Positions 11,234 to 22,561 of a DNA stretch of 64,000 bases are shown in pieces (positions within the stretch are counted from its first letter, which is position 1; every line of letters begins with the position of its first letter). Origin of the DNA: Nepenthes gracilis (lineage: Eukaryota > Streptophyta > Magnoliopsida > Caryophyllales > Nepenthaceae); contig BSYO01000022.1 in assembly GCA_033239525.1 (NCBI GenBank), forward strand, positions 10,364,923 through 10,428,922, read 5' to 3'. Position numbers and translations under genes: made by a program. Under the pieces are notes generated by a model. The model saw only the letters and a program-made list of their open reading frames with translations. It did not search any database and was not told where the DNA came from.

Positions 11234-11572
11234 TTGGAATATTATTTGGCTCATATAATTACCATCGGAAGCCATAATATTTCGACGAAGGAAATACCTA
11301 TGGTATTTGAGGGTGTTTTTCCAAAAGATCTTCCAAGGCTACCACCTAACTGTGAAATTGCATTCAAAATTTAGATTATGCTGGAAGTGGCACCCATATT
11401 AAAAGCGCCCTATAGAATTACATTGTCGAAACTCAAGGAATTGAAAATGCAATTGTAAGAACTACTAGAGAAGAGGTTTATCGTGCCATGTATGTCTCCG
11501 TGGGATGCTCAAGTGCTATTTGTAAAGGAGAAGGATGGGTCTATGCCATGTACAGATTATCAAGAGCTAAAC
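11234..11572 (+). pseudogene. Ty3/gypsy reverse transcriptase, N-terminal relic
   Basis: The plus strand encodes VFEGVFPKDLPRLPPNCEI, then after a stop ILKAPYRITLSKLKELKMQL, then LLEKRFIVPCMSPWDAQVLF and VKEKDGSMPCTDYQEL. These are the F-P-D-V-F-P-x-D-L-P-G-L-P-P linker and first RT motifs of Del/Tekay-type chromoviruses (family: K-A-P-Y-R-M-A-P, S-P-W-G-A-P-V-L-F-V-K-K-K-D-G-S). The relic is cut at about 11572 by the tail of a Tekay-like LTR. Confidence 0.82.
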
Positions 11573-11574
11573 TC

Positions 11575-11627
11575 TTCTTTCTTCCCTCCTTATTTCCTCT
11601 TCTATCTCCCTGACACCACCGTCTTCC

Positions 11628-11696
<69 letters not shown>

Positions 11697-11900
11697 TTAT
11701 TTTTTTTTTTTTTTTTTTTAATTTTATTTTATAATCCAAATTGATACTCGAACGACAGCGCGAGTGCATATCGGGCACTAGCCCAACTGATCTAAATATC
11801 ATTTAAAATTTATAATATTTAATTAATTTTTGTCATACCTAAATTACTTAAAATCATAATTAATATTAAAATAATTCAAATCGGGATCTAGGATATTACA
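11575..11900 (-). repeat. Del/Tekay-like LTR, terminal fragment (copy A right part or copy D)
   Basis: After a (TTA)n and poly-T tract, the sequence AATCCAAATTGATACTCGAACGACAG ... GGATATTACA matches the LTR ends at 22250-22408 and 63250-63433. On the minus strand it starts TGTAATATCC, a proper LTR terminus at 11900. It either completes copy A (5926-7720) across an insertion or is a separate truncated copy. It abuts an integrase relic at 11901. Confidence 0.65.
11630..11719. repeat. (TTA)n microsatellite plus poly-T
   Basis: About 22 TTA units followed by a run of about 20 T, visible directly. It lies in the CT/T-rich part of the LTR fragment. Confidence 0.95.
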
Positions 11901-12620
11901 TGCCAAAAGTACTGAGAAGAGTTCATCAACTTACGCCCCTCCAGTCTTATCCAACTTGGTTTTCAATTTGTTAACAATCATTTAATTAGTTACTTCTGTT
12001 TGTTCATTTGTCTATGGATATGAGACCGATGTATGGATAGGTATATTCTAAGGCCTTGACAATGCTTTGTGAACATTTTATTAGAGAACTAAGTAATATT
12101 ATTGGTGCCTATAACTTTTGAAATTCTAAAACGATGTATAATGCTCTAACACAAGAACTCAACGGCATTTTACTCTGTGATCTTGGCTAGCGAAAAAGTC
12201 TCCACTCATTTTGTGAAGTAATTGATACCAACAATGTTAAATTTACGCTGCTCGAAAGCCACAGAATATGATCCTAGTATGTCAATCTCCTACTATGCAA
12301 AGGACTAAGGAGCCTGAAGGGCCTTTAAATTTGTGCATGGCTATTTCGAGACACTATTATTAATGTGGCAACTATTGCACTTCTTAACAAACTCGATGGC
12401 ATCTCACTTCATTATTAGTAATTAGTAACCTTACCTTATTATCTTAAAGATAAGATTTTTTCTGCCCATATATGCCCCACAAATGTCAAGATGTACTTCT
12501 CTTAGTGCGCAGTCGGCTTTTGCTATGATTAAATAGCGCACATATGATACAAAATAACTTTTACGGTATAATGATCTGTCTATGATCATGAACCAGCCTA
12601 CTATCATTGTCATTAGCTTG
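11901..12620 (-). pseudogene. Ty3/gypsy (Tat-like) integrase relic
   Basis: Read on the minus strand, 12340-12410 encodes the zinc-finger part of integrase (a KRDAIEFVKKCNSC-like reading, compare 29170-29230), and 11935-12040 gives a broken version of the V-A-Y-P-Q-A-N-G-Q-x-E-V-T-N segment followed by KLKTKLDKTGG and VDELFSVLLA. Alignment by eye with the integrase of the element at 27063-29640 supports this. Many stops are present. It is cut at 11900 by an LTR end. Confidence 0.6.
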
Positions 12621-12639
12621 TCCTCTATCTGAACGTCTA

Positions 12640-13330
12640 GTAGTTTATCAAATTAAAGGAACACTAGATAAGTAGTCATCTAAGTCATCTTGTTGAATAC
12701 TTAAGAGAACTTCATCTTGCTCCTCAATGCTAGATCATTGGAGAACCCCTCTCATACTCAGGTATATTGCTCTGGGCCCCTTGAATTAGCCATTTTGGAG
12801 AGACAATCAACTTTTCAATCTTATTCATGCCAGACAAGTATGATATGGTAATTAGCAAGGGTTTATAAGAGAATATAAGACTTGCTCAGGTACTTTGCTA
12901 GATCCAGGTGATTGGTTTTGAAGTTGGCCATCACTTAATTAATCATCAATTCAGAATTGCTGTATACATTACTTTTTTTATGGAGCACTCCATAGCTAAC
13001 TTCAAGCTAGTCCAGGTGATTAGTTTTGAAGTTGGCCATCACTTAATTAATCAACAATTCAGAATTGCTGTATATATTACTTTTTTTATGGAGCACTCCA
13101 TAGCTAACTTCAAGCTAGTCAGGAGAGTCTCATCTTGGCTATGCTGTTGGTTGTCAAGAAACCTAAATGTGACAAAGTATTTGGGCTTTATACCTTCAAG
13201 AGAGGTTAGGATCATTCCCACTCTACTACTTCCTTAATGTGGCTCTTGTCAACAAGGAGGGTCCGCTGAGGTTGTGCTACATTGATGGGTGTCCCTATGA
13301 GTTCTTTTATTCCCATATCAACTAAGATTC
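12640..13330 (-). pseudogene. Ty3/gypsy (Tat-like) RNase H relic
   Basis: The minus strand gives SNSELMIN and VMANFKTNHLDLAKYLSKS-like readings, equivalent to S-D-S-x-L-V-V-N-Q and F-E-x-x-x-P-R-L-x-K-Y-L-A-K of the RNase H domain at 29619-30311. The ATNNVAEYEALLAGLRLA-like segment is only faintly visible near 13120. A 36-codon piece of the domain is tandemly duplicated. It precedes the integrase relic in the correct pol order. Confidence 0.6.
12903..13118. repeat. 108-bp tandem duplication in the RNase H relic
   Basis: Two nearly identical 108-bp units, 12903-13010 and 13011-13118, both starting TCCAGGTGATT(G/A)GTTTTG and ending TTCAAGCTAG. Only a few substitutions separate them, so the duplication is younger than the decay of the surrounding element. 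Confidence 0.95.
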
Positions 13331-15412
13331 AATCCAGTCCTTAAGAGAAAAAAATGACAATAAGAAAGGAATCGTGTTTCCAAAGTGTGTTGCCATGACT
13401 ACACAAAATATTCTGGATTGCATGTAAAGTTATATATCCACCAGATTGGGAGCAAATAATACTGTCATATGAAGAGAGAAAATTAGTCAATACAAAATTC
13501 TTTTTTCCATTTAATATTTTCAAGTAAACTGTGATTATGGGATTCTCTGAATGAATTGTTAGATTGCGTCCCCACCCAACTTGAATAATGAAACCATTGT
13601 AAGTCACCTCCCATCTTTAAATGTGCGTCAATCCTTGTCTCAATCCCAAATAACTTTCCTCTCTTCAAAAACAATTTCCATTACACAATTTAAGAAAAAA
13701 TTTAACAGATCCCAAATGGAAGGCACCAAGAGTTAGGGTAAACGGAAGTGTTGGCAAAAGAATAATATATGAGAACTTTGTAAACTTACAGCAGAGAAGA
13801 AAGCAATGTAATATAAGTGGGTGTTCACTGTCCACCATAGAGAAAATGGAACAATAAAAACGCCTAAAAATTAGACTTGTAGCAAAGATTATTATTCAAA
13901 CCCACTGATCTAAATATCAGCCCATAGATATTAGCATCAGGTATCTCGATACTGATATTTTTTGATACAATGACAATACAGCAATATATTGTAGTATCGG
14001 TGATATCTAACAATATTTGCCGATATAACCCTATCAACTTATGATATTTAGAAATTTTTTTTTCTATATCCAATACCAACACATATTGTCCGATATATTC
14101 GATACCAATACAATTACGATCAATACCGACATTTCACCCATACTCAAAGCTATGACATTAAGTACTAATAAAACTCTGCAATTGTTGCCAACATGAACAC
14201 CATCGGGTACTTTTAGATGTGTAGCTCATTTTGGTAAAAACTTTCAACAACTAAATGTCTACAAAGTATTTCTTAATTAAGAATCTAGAGGAAGAAGGTG
14301 TTTCAGGAAAGCTCCTAGTTTTGATTCTCAAAATGAAGGTATATTTAGGAATGCAAGAGATAGACAAGACTCGATTCATGTAGTGTATATCGGTGATATT
14401 CAAGCCAAAAACCCAACTTACAAACAAGCATAATTATCTCAAATGGAACCTATTATTCATTTGCTTGAAAAAAGTAGGATGGTAAATCATAAAACCAACT
14501 GGTTAACCTTAGAGGCTAATTGTCATCACAAGTGAGAAAATGGCCTTAAAGTAGACCGAGAGATATTGAAAGCAAGTTGAAAACCTCACTATAGTTGGTA
14601 TGTGCATAGTCTAGAATCATCCCATCTTGATGTACTTTCTAACTCCCGCAACAATTGAAATTAGCTGTGGTAAAAGATAACACCCAAAGTACATTATGGA
14701 CCCTAGCAATATAATTGACTCTATCCTCCTCATCGACCGACTAAAAAAAAAATTTATTCCACCTCTTCCCGCTCCTGCTTTCCTTACAAAAGAAGAAGTG
14801 AATAGAAAGGAGGATATGGATTTTGGCAAAGTTTCTCTTTCTAATTATGATCAAGTTGGCTGCAGGATAAAAGCCTTGGTGGTGGAATCAGTGATAGTAT
14901 TTACATTATTCTAGCAATTAAAATTACACTGCAAATATGACTATTGTAAGTATAGCACAATTGAAGCAATGCAGAATGCAATTAGAAAAGCATGCTTTAT
15001 GAAATATGGAAGCCTTGTAGTCAAATGTTTGACAGTTCTCGTTTGTAAGCAAGTGAAAGGATCTAGCCCTTCTCAATCGGATGCTTTATTTATAGTCATT
15101 AACAATGTCACACCTCTACCCCTGGATCTCTCGCTAAGAAGGGGAAAGCAAGTTGGTAGGTGTCAAACATAGTTGGCATGTGCAAGTAGGTAGCCGATTG
15201 AAATAATTTTAATTTTGTAGTCTTAGATATCTCCATGCTTTACCAATGTAAAGCTTCACTACAAAATTAAAATTATGTCACTTTTTTAATGTTCCTTTCC
15301 CAAAACTTAATTTGGAAAAAAAAAAACTAAAAATTGAATAAAATGATTTTTATTAACCTAACACACAAAAAGCTCTCCTCCTGACACAAAGAACAAACTT
15401 GAGAAGAGACAT

Positions 15413-15637
15413 ATTATGTTGTTGTTATTGCTTTTTTTAAGAATAATAAAGATAAAGTACCATCAAATGTAGTCATGTCTATAACAGTAAAAGAAGCATA
15501 AAGTACAAAGCAAAAAATAGCAAATTATGTTAGTTGTTATTGCTGATTTTTTTAAGAATAATAAAAATAAAGTACTATAAAATGCAGTCATGTCTATAAC
15601 AGTAAAAGAAGTATAAAAGATAAAGTAAGTAATAACA
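15413..15637. repeat. About 112-bp tandem duplication
   Basis: ATTATGTTGTTGTTATTGCT at 15413 recurs as ATTATGTTAGTTGTTATTGC at 15524. The rest of the unit (AAGAATAATAAA ... CAGTCATGTCTATAACAGTA) follows in register, with small indels. Confidence 0.85.
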
Positions 15638-16312
15638 AATTGCAAATTACTTGAGGGGAGAAAAAAAATTACAAAATAGGATGTGCTTTAAGGAAAATCT
15701 AGTGAAGCACACTGCCTTTCACCATCACTTAACTGCAAAAGGAGAAGGAGAAAACAAGAGAAGACCATGTAAAAACTTAAGGCTAGCAACAAATGGAAAA
15801 AAAAACTGCAAACAGGCCAACGACATATATGGACATCTAGTTATAGCTTGTAAGCGCATTTGCAACCACAATCCATGGTGAATGGGTAATCAAAAGCCCT
15901 AGCCTCATTAAATCGTTAGCCTAAATTGGTTATAATGCAAAGTCATACTCAACTAATTGAAACCCTAAAGTTGACAAAATTTGTTTGATTTAATGATATC
16001 AAGAGAACTTTATCAAATCTTGTGTGCTTGTGTATGTGTTCACAAAACCAAGGCATGGTAGAAAGCATTCTAACTTCACTAAATTGTTGCGGATGTAAGC
16101 CTAACAACATTCCACTGTTTTAGAAGTGACAAGATACCTCAGTCTTTCGCAGAGTCTATAACTAATTCATGTGTATTGTAATCAACATAAATCACTTCTC
16201 TTAGAGCATTCAGGTAACTTTGTTTGCACCTATCCTCTCCACCAGCTAAAGGATGAAAGTCTATATTTAATTTAATCTTGCTTGATTTTGCAAATAATTT
16301 TTTTTGTAAATT

Positions 16313-16344
16313 TTTCATTTTGTCCTTAGTTGGACAAAATGAAA
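16313..16344. repeat. 13-bp perfect inverted repeat, 6-nt loop
   Basis: TTTCATTTTGTCC at 16313-16325 is exactly complementary to GGACAAAATGAAA at 16332-16344, separated by TTAGTT. It could fold as a hairpin; no function is implied. Confidence 0.9.
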
Positions 16345-16659
16345 TAAGGTGGTCATTTACTCCCGATTAAGTGAATTATATGATAAATAAGGTTTCTTTT
16401 AAAACATCATTTGAAAAAAAAAAAAAGATAAATTAGATCTTTTCCAAAAAACTTTCTAAAGCTAATTGAGGAAGCATTCTGTAAATTGTTGTGTGAGTTT
16501 TTAAATAGTTTCAATTTAGAATTTTTCCAAAGGCACACCAAAAGCACTTCTACTATAAGCTATAAACTATAACATTTTCCCAAAACACTTTTTAACATAA
16601 CCCCCTCCAAGGCCAATGAATCTAGAATTATGCCCAAAACCATATAGAATGTATAGAAT

Positions 16660-17200
16660 GCAATAGCCCAAACTTACTCTTCTTATGAAATGATGCTCTA
16701 TTTATCCGTGACACAACCCAATGATCTCTGGATATTTTTAGTGTTTCGCAAACTTAGATAGTTTGTATCAGAACATAATGCACTTTTACTAAGATTTTAA
16801 AAACAAGTATTCTGATTATGATAGAGGAATAAGAATTCAAAAGAATGACAATATAATTATCTAGCACCACCAAAATAGAGTATCACCATATTAGAGTATG
16901 CGTTAAACAGCAACCCATTTCAAAACTTGAGACATGTTCTTCTACACAAAGGAAGCAGAAGGGTGCAATGGTGTGTAATGATCAGCAGGACTAATTTGCT
17001 TGGCTACTCTCTTGTGCCTAAGTAATACAAGGGATGGTCGTTTTAGAGATCAAAGAGATAAAGACTTGCTTAACGGCATTCACCATGGAAAACTCGACAC
17101 ATTAAGAAGAAATGCTGGAAACTTCTTGACTGCCAAACTAAAAAAAGGCAAGGTGGGCAGCAACCGGGCCAATTGAGCCTTCCCAAAAGGTAGAGGCAAA
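16660..17200. repeat. Dispersed non-coding repeat, copy 1 of 2
   Basis: This stretch aligns by eye with 52785-53170 in the same orientation. Shared blocks include ACAAGTATTCTGAT, AATTATC(T/C)AG(C/G)A, and AGATAAAGACTT, with the same order and similar spacing. No coding content. Confidence 0.6.
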
Positions 17201-19848
17201 GATTAATGCAATAGTAGAAGTTTAGAAAATTTTGTCATTTCCATAATAGAAATTAACTATAATATTAGATGTTGCCATGTTTAATGACATGTCATCACAC
17301 TAACCACCACCACCACCATCATCATAATTGTTGAAAAGCTATCATGTTCCTACCAATTTTTCACCATGTTCCTATCAGTTTTTCACCATGCCCCACCCAT
17401 GTCCCATTGCCCCCACTTGATTATCATCTCTGCTATTTCTGATATCAATGCTGCATAAACCCCCTTAATAAATGATAACAATTAGCAATAATTTTTAGTA
17501 AAGCTAAGAAACATTTCCAAATTTTTGACATCAACCATGGGAAAAACTATGAAGGTAAAAAAATCCTATGTAAAAGTAAAATCATGCCTTATTTTATAGT
17601 TAAGAGAATGCTGTAGATTTGACAAACTAACAATTGCATCTCAAATAATACCAAAAAAAAAAAAAAAAAAATTGCATGAAACATTCACCGTAAAATCTAA
17701 AAAATATTACCTATCATTTGAACCTCTAACTATTCCAGGTTAAAATAGAACAATTTTACCATCACATCAAAACTCTTTTTCTAAAATATTAGTTAACATG
17801 CAATGAATATAGAGAATGCTACTTAATACTTCCTAAAACTAGTATTGAAATTGTTATAAATAAGAATATAATATGAAGTAATCTATTTATACATGAAATC
17901 GCCCTCTTAAAATCAAACCTAACTGTTAGATACTACTATCTGTCAATTTAGCTGCTAGGAAACTTTTTTAACAAAAAGGGTACACATACTGGGAAGAGTT
18001 AAGACAATAAATACGGATAATTAAAAAAAAAACACTATCAGCATATCGGAATGTTTGTACCTCTAGCTTATGGTGGAAGAAGTAGGCATCTCATCTCATT
18101 TTATAAATTAAAAGTATTCAAGTCCATAAGAAAAGGCCATTTCCAATTTCTAGTTTATATAATTTCTATTTGTTGGTACCCAATAGATCAACCTTACATT
18201 GCATTGAGTAGGTAGGTAACATCACACAATTCCTTTCAATTGTCAAATTCAGCTTTCAGTTTTAAACACCATCAAATAACCAACAAACTATAACATACTA
18301 AAAATAAAAAATATGGACAGAACAAAACAAACCGGCTCAGTGAAACAATACTAACAAAAGTAGTGTTACTTTCCTTGCTTACCTGAAAAAATGCAATAAA
18401 AAAAGTAAAGAATGGGAGAATAAAATTATGTTGCAAAGAAACACCCCCCCAAAAAAAAAAAAAAAAAAAGTGCAATTTACCATTTCAATTCATTTAATTT
18501 CACCTCGATTACAGCCCACCTCAATTGTGCACAAGATACTAATAGAATGTAAGCATTCTTGTGCATGCAAAGAAAATGTAAAAACAAAAAACAAAAAAAT
18601 GTTGTTTGAATATCAATAGCATCCTTGTTCAATGAAAACTTACATTTGCATGTGTTTATTTCTTCCGAAAAAAAGGAAAAGAATATAATTTACCTGCCTG
18701 GATATAACCTATAGAAAAGAGGGTATGAAAAGTATAATATTACTTTGTTATTATAATCTTAACTATTTTAACGAGAGCAAGCTGAATAGTTATCAAACAC
18801 CTTTGTCTTGTGCAAGTTGTTAGCCCATCAATAGGCTACCCTTCATTACCAATTACCATCTAACAACTATCAAGTGTTAAAGCTAATTTGTTGCAAATAA
18901 GATATTAAAAAAAACACATTAAAAATATTAAAAACGAGTACATAATACTAAATCACATGATATAACTCCTATGCAAAAACTAAAAAACCAAATACAATGG
19001 ATACAGACCCATACAATACAATTATATCTCTGATGAGAAAGCCTTAACATGGGTAAATATTTTGTTTATTATTTACTTCCACAAGGAAGAAGCAATTTCA
19101 TAGAGAAAGAGATACTAAAATTCTATAATCAACAAAAATACCATACAGCATCAACATCAAGATGAGGTCCTACAACATAATATAAAATACAAAGAAGAGA
19201 AAGAGCAAGATGTGAAAAGAAAATGATAATGCTTTGGCAATACAAATTTACTATCAATTTTCTTTTCCTTTATCTTTTCAATTTGGGGGAGTTTGGGAAA
19301 GGGATTAGCTGCTGGTAGTTTAAGGTAAAGACTCATCTAAAGCAATACGACTGCTACTAATCTAAGCAATAACCACAATTTTTCCAACTGATACAACAAA
19401 AATACTCCATCATGAGTTTTTTTATTGTTGATAATTGAATCATTGAGAAAACTCAACTAGCATTTGAAAGCTTAAGATATACAATGGTAAATAATAAAAC
19501 TTTATACTTGCACATCTGCCACGTTCAGTAGAGACACTCACACAAAACCAAACAATTATAGCATATTCATAAGACTGTAATAACCATATGCATGCATCAA
19601 AACAAGTCTTGTGACATTAGGAAATCTATGAAGAACAATTCTTTTTGAATACCAAAATGCACAAAATGGAAGAAAACCTTATGTCATCGCAAGTTATTTT
19701 ACAAACTCGGCTTTCTAATAAGAGAAAAAAATATAAACATAAATGAACAGTAAAGATCCCAACAAAAAGCTCATCAAATCCTAACCTTCTAAAAAAAATT
19801 AAAATACATGTAGCAAGATATTGAAAAATATTTTATTATCAGCATAAA
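17200..19848. other. AT-rich non-coding spacer
   Basis: No gene or transposon terminus recognised. It holds poly-A tracts at about 17653-17671 and 18447-18468 and only short meaningless frames. Confidence 0.5.
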
Positions 19849-22408
19849 TGTCACAAACTCGGACCAAATAAGTCAATTTAAAAATTAATTATAATTCCTA
19901 AACTTTAAAATCTCAAATAAATTTAACCAATAAATCTAAGTTCCAAAAATCCGAATGTGACAATTCAAATAAACAGAACCCGACAAACTAAAATCCACAC
20001 AGGACCACATCGGATAACCGTTTGGACATAAATAAATACGATCTTCTCTACAAATATCATAAGGGAGGTAACAATCCAATCAAAAATCATAATCAAGTAT
20101 AATATAACATCAGAACTATTTTCAAAATACACTAGGGGTATATATCCAACCAATTCCATAATTCAGTTGTATCAAATACCAAATTTAAATCATAATAAAC
20201 TAAACTCACCAAATTGGACGAATAGCTGAAAATCACATCTTAACTCCTGTAATGCATTTGCGCCTTCTACTCTGAAGGGACAAAACAGAAAACGTGAGCC
20301 AAATGCCCAACAAGTATCATATTTTAGACAAAATGAGTCCAATAAATTAAAGGGAATGTCAAATGGGTGAAAATCAAATCAAATTACGCAATAAATCCAA
20401 TTTGCCGATATAACAAATCCAATAAAAATCAAAGATCCAAATTTTAAAGTCCAATGGTAGTCTCGTACTCAAATAAAATATCCAAATACAAACAAATGTC
20501 CAAATTTAAAAATAGTTTTCGGGACATACATATATATATAAATATATATATAACCAAAACAGAGGTGATCTGGACTAATTCCAAAGGCCGAAATCCAATC
20601 CGAGTCCAAGTCTAAGTCCCAATCAGCTTATGATCTGAGGCAGAATCCGATAGCCGGATGATCCAATAGTGTGCGCAGAAATCGAAGCAGTATTGCGACA
20701 AATATTCCAAAGGCTCGGATCAAAACATATAATCAAAATTGTTTATACGAGACATACCAATCACAATTATAGACAAAATCGGCGAATCTCAAATCTAAGT
20801 CCAAAAATCCATATTCAAATCAAAGTCAAATACCAATTAATGCAAAAATACAAATTATGCACCAAATCCGGGTTCTAATTATTTAAAGACTAGCTTGAAA
20901 AAGAGTTACACATAATCCCGATAACCTTAGACCAAAATTCATATACTGTGTACCCATAGATAAGATTACTTACTATATTTTGTCACCCACGACTTTGGGT
21001 GCATTCCTCAAGTTTGTCGGATATATTAAGACGTCCGAATATATTATAAAGTCAAATTAAATTATCTAAATGAGAATGGTCACTACTCCAAACCTTTCCT
21101 ACCAGCGGAAAGGAATTTCCAAATAACAAATATCTTCCCGTCGGGAACTGGCAAGAAAAATCAAATAATCCAAGTCCAAATGTAGTGACCACGATCTGGC
21201 ACGTACATGCGACTACATGGCCTATGCAAAGTTTTAATGCTAATTTTCATACAAATATATTGATATAAAATATACGGTGTCCAATAAATTATTTGGGCTT
21301 CGAGAAAAAATATTAAACCCTCCAAAATCATAAAAGTCAATCTAGAAACATCCAAATTAGCCAATGAACTACACATGCATGTCCAGATTAAACAAATGGG
21401 GCAGATAAAATTATATGCATGTTAATAAAAATTTCAAACAGTGTCTAAAATATTTCAGATATTAAATCAGATCAAAAGGGGATTTATAGATACTTACCTT
21501 GACATCATACTTCACAGATCTGAAGAAAAGATGTCCCGAGGTGCCCGAACGGCACCCTCTCTCTTGACGTGTGCGCTGCCCACGGCTCCCCTTTCTCTCC
21601 TATTTGTGCGGCCTCCCACGTGCCACCGCTATTGTCTCAAACGGCTATCGTCGGCTTTCCCAGCGACCACCATCGCCGTTGCTTCCTTCTCCGGCGATCC
21701 TTTTCCCCGTGCACCGGTCTCTCACTGTCGGCGCCACCTCTCACTGCTCCACCCATTTCTCTCTCCTCTACGCGGCTTATGCCGCACGCCGCTCCGCCCA
21801 CACCGTCGCCGATCACTGGAGACCACCATCGCCACCGACTTTGCCTCCCATCCGGCCACCTCGTCGGCCACGATGCTGCTGATGCAGCCAACAACCATCG
21901 TCGGCTTCCTCGATATTCTCACCTCGAGCCACTCAACCACCACCGGCCAAACCTTCAGCCGCCGACAACCACCATCATGCCATCCTCATCGCACATTGCC
22001 GTCACCAGCCCCCCGCCGTCCTCTTCCTTCCTCTCCTCCGCCACGTGCCGTGAACGGCAACTGAAACCCTCTCTTTCTCTTCGATTCTCAATCTCTCACC
22101 CCGAAAACCCTGCTTTTACTATTCCCCCATTCTTATCTACAATCTTCTGATTTTCCTTTTTGTTTTTGTTATATATATATATTATAATAATAATATTATT
22201 ATTATATATCATTATTATTTTATTCTATTTTATATTTTATTTTATTCCAAAATCCAAATCGATATTCGGACGATAGCACGAGCGCACCTCCGGCACCAGC
22301 TCGACCGATCCAGTCATCTTCCCAAAATTTTTCAATATTTAATTAATTTCACACTTTCAAATTACCCAAAATTACAATTAATATTAAATTAATTCAAATA
22401 AAACTACA
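19849..22408 (-). repeat. Del/Tekay-like LTR, copy B
   Basis: The plus strand starts TGTCACAAACTCGGACCA and ends near AAACTACA. It matches copy C (61101-63433) over its whole length, including the TAAGGGAGGTAACAAT block, the CCCAACAAGTATCATATTT block, the CCCACGACTTTGGGTGCA block, a CT- and GC-rich tract (21530-22100) and the terminal AATCCAAATCGATATTCGGACGATAG block. Several overlapping frames up to 207 codons in the CT-rich tract are compositional and not genes. No pol sequence flanks it, so it is a solo or truncated LTR. At its right end the usual TTCGAGATATT is missing. Confidence 0.7.
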
Positions 22409-22561
22409 AAAAATAGAAATATATTGTTTCACCAAGTTCTACCCTCAAATACAAGTGAAAAATATATAAAAACAAGGATGTGAAAAAAGGCATACACAAA
22501 ATTCAAAACATTATTCAATTATCTAATGCAATCAAATTGTCAGTGTCTTAAAAGCGCATAC

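Larger units (their letters stand above)
13331..16660. other. Non-coding, repeat-rich spacer
   Basis: No gene recognised. 13331-13560 resembles 54320-54550. 13895-14130 is rich in GATATCGGTGATATC-like phrases, a pattern that recurs at 46080-46290. Short open frames at 14617-14914 and 14969-15172 have no recognisable motif. A 112-bp tandem repeat lies at 15413-15637. Confidence 0.5.

Noticed and set aside
11483..11734. 83-codon plus-strand frame with poly-Tyr
   Set aside because: Its first part is the end of the RT relic and the rest is (TTA)n and poly-T; not one gene.
21441..22150. Overlapping plus-strand frames of 207, 193 and 103 codons rich in Pro, Ser, Arg and His
   Set aside because: All three frames of the same CT/GC-rich tract are open and the tract is part of the LTR repeated at 62779-63290, where the peptides differ. 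It is compositional and not coding.
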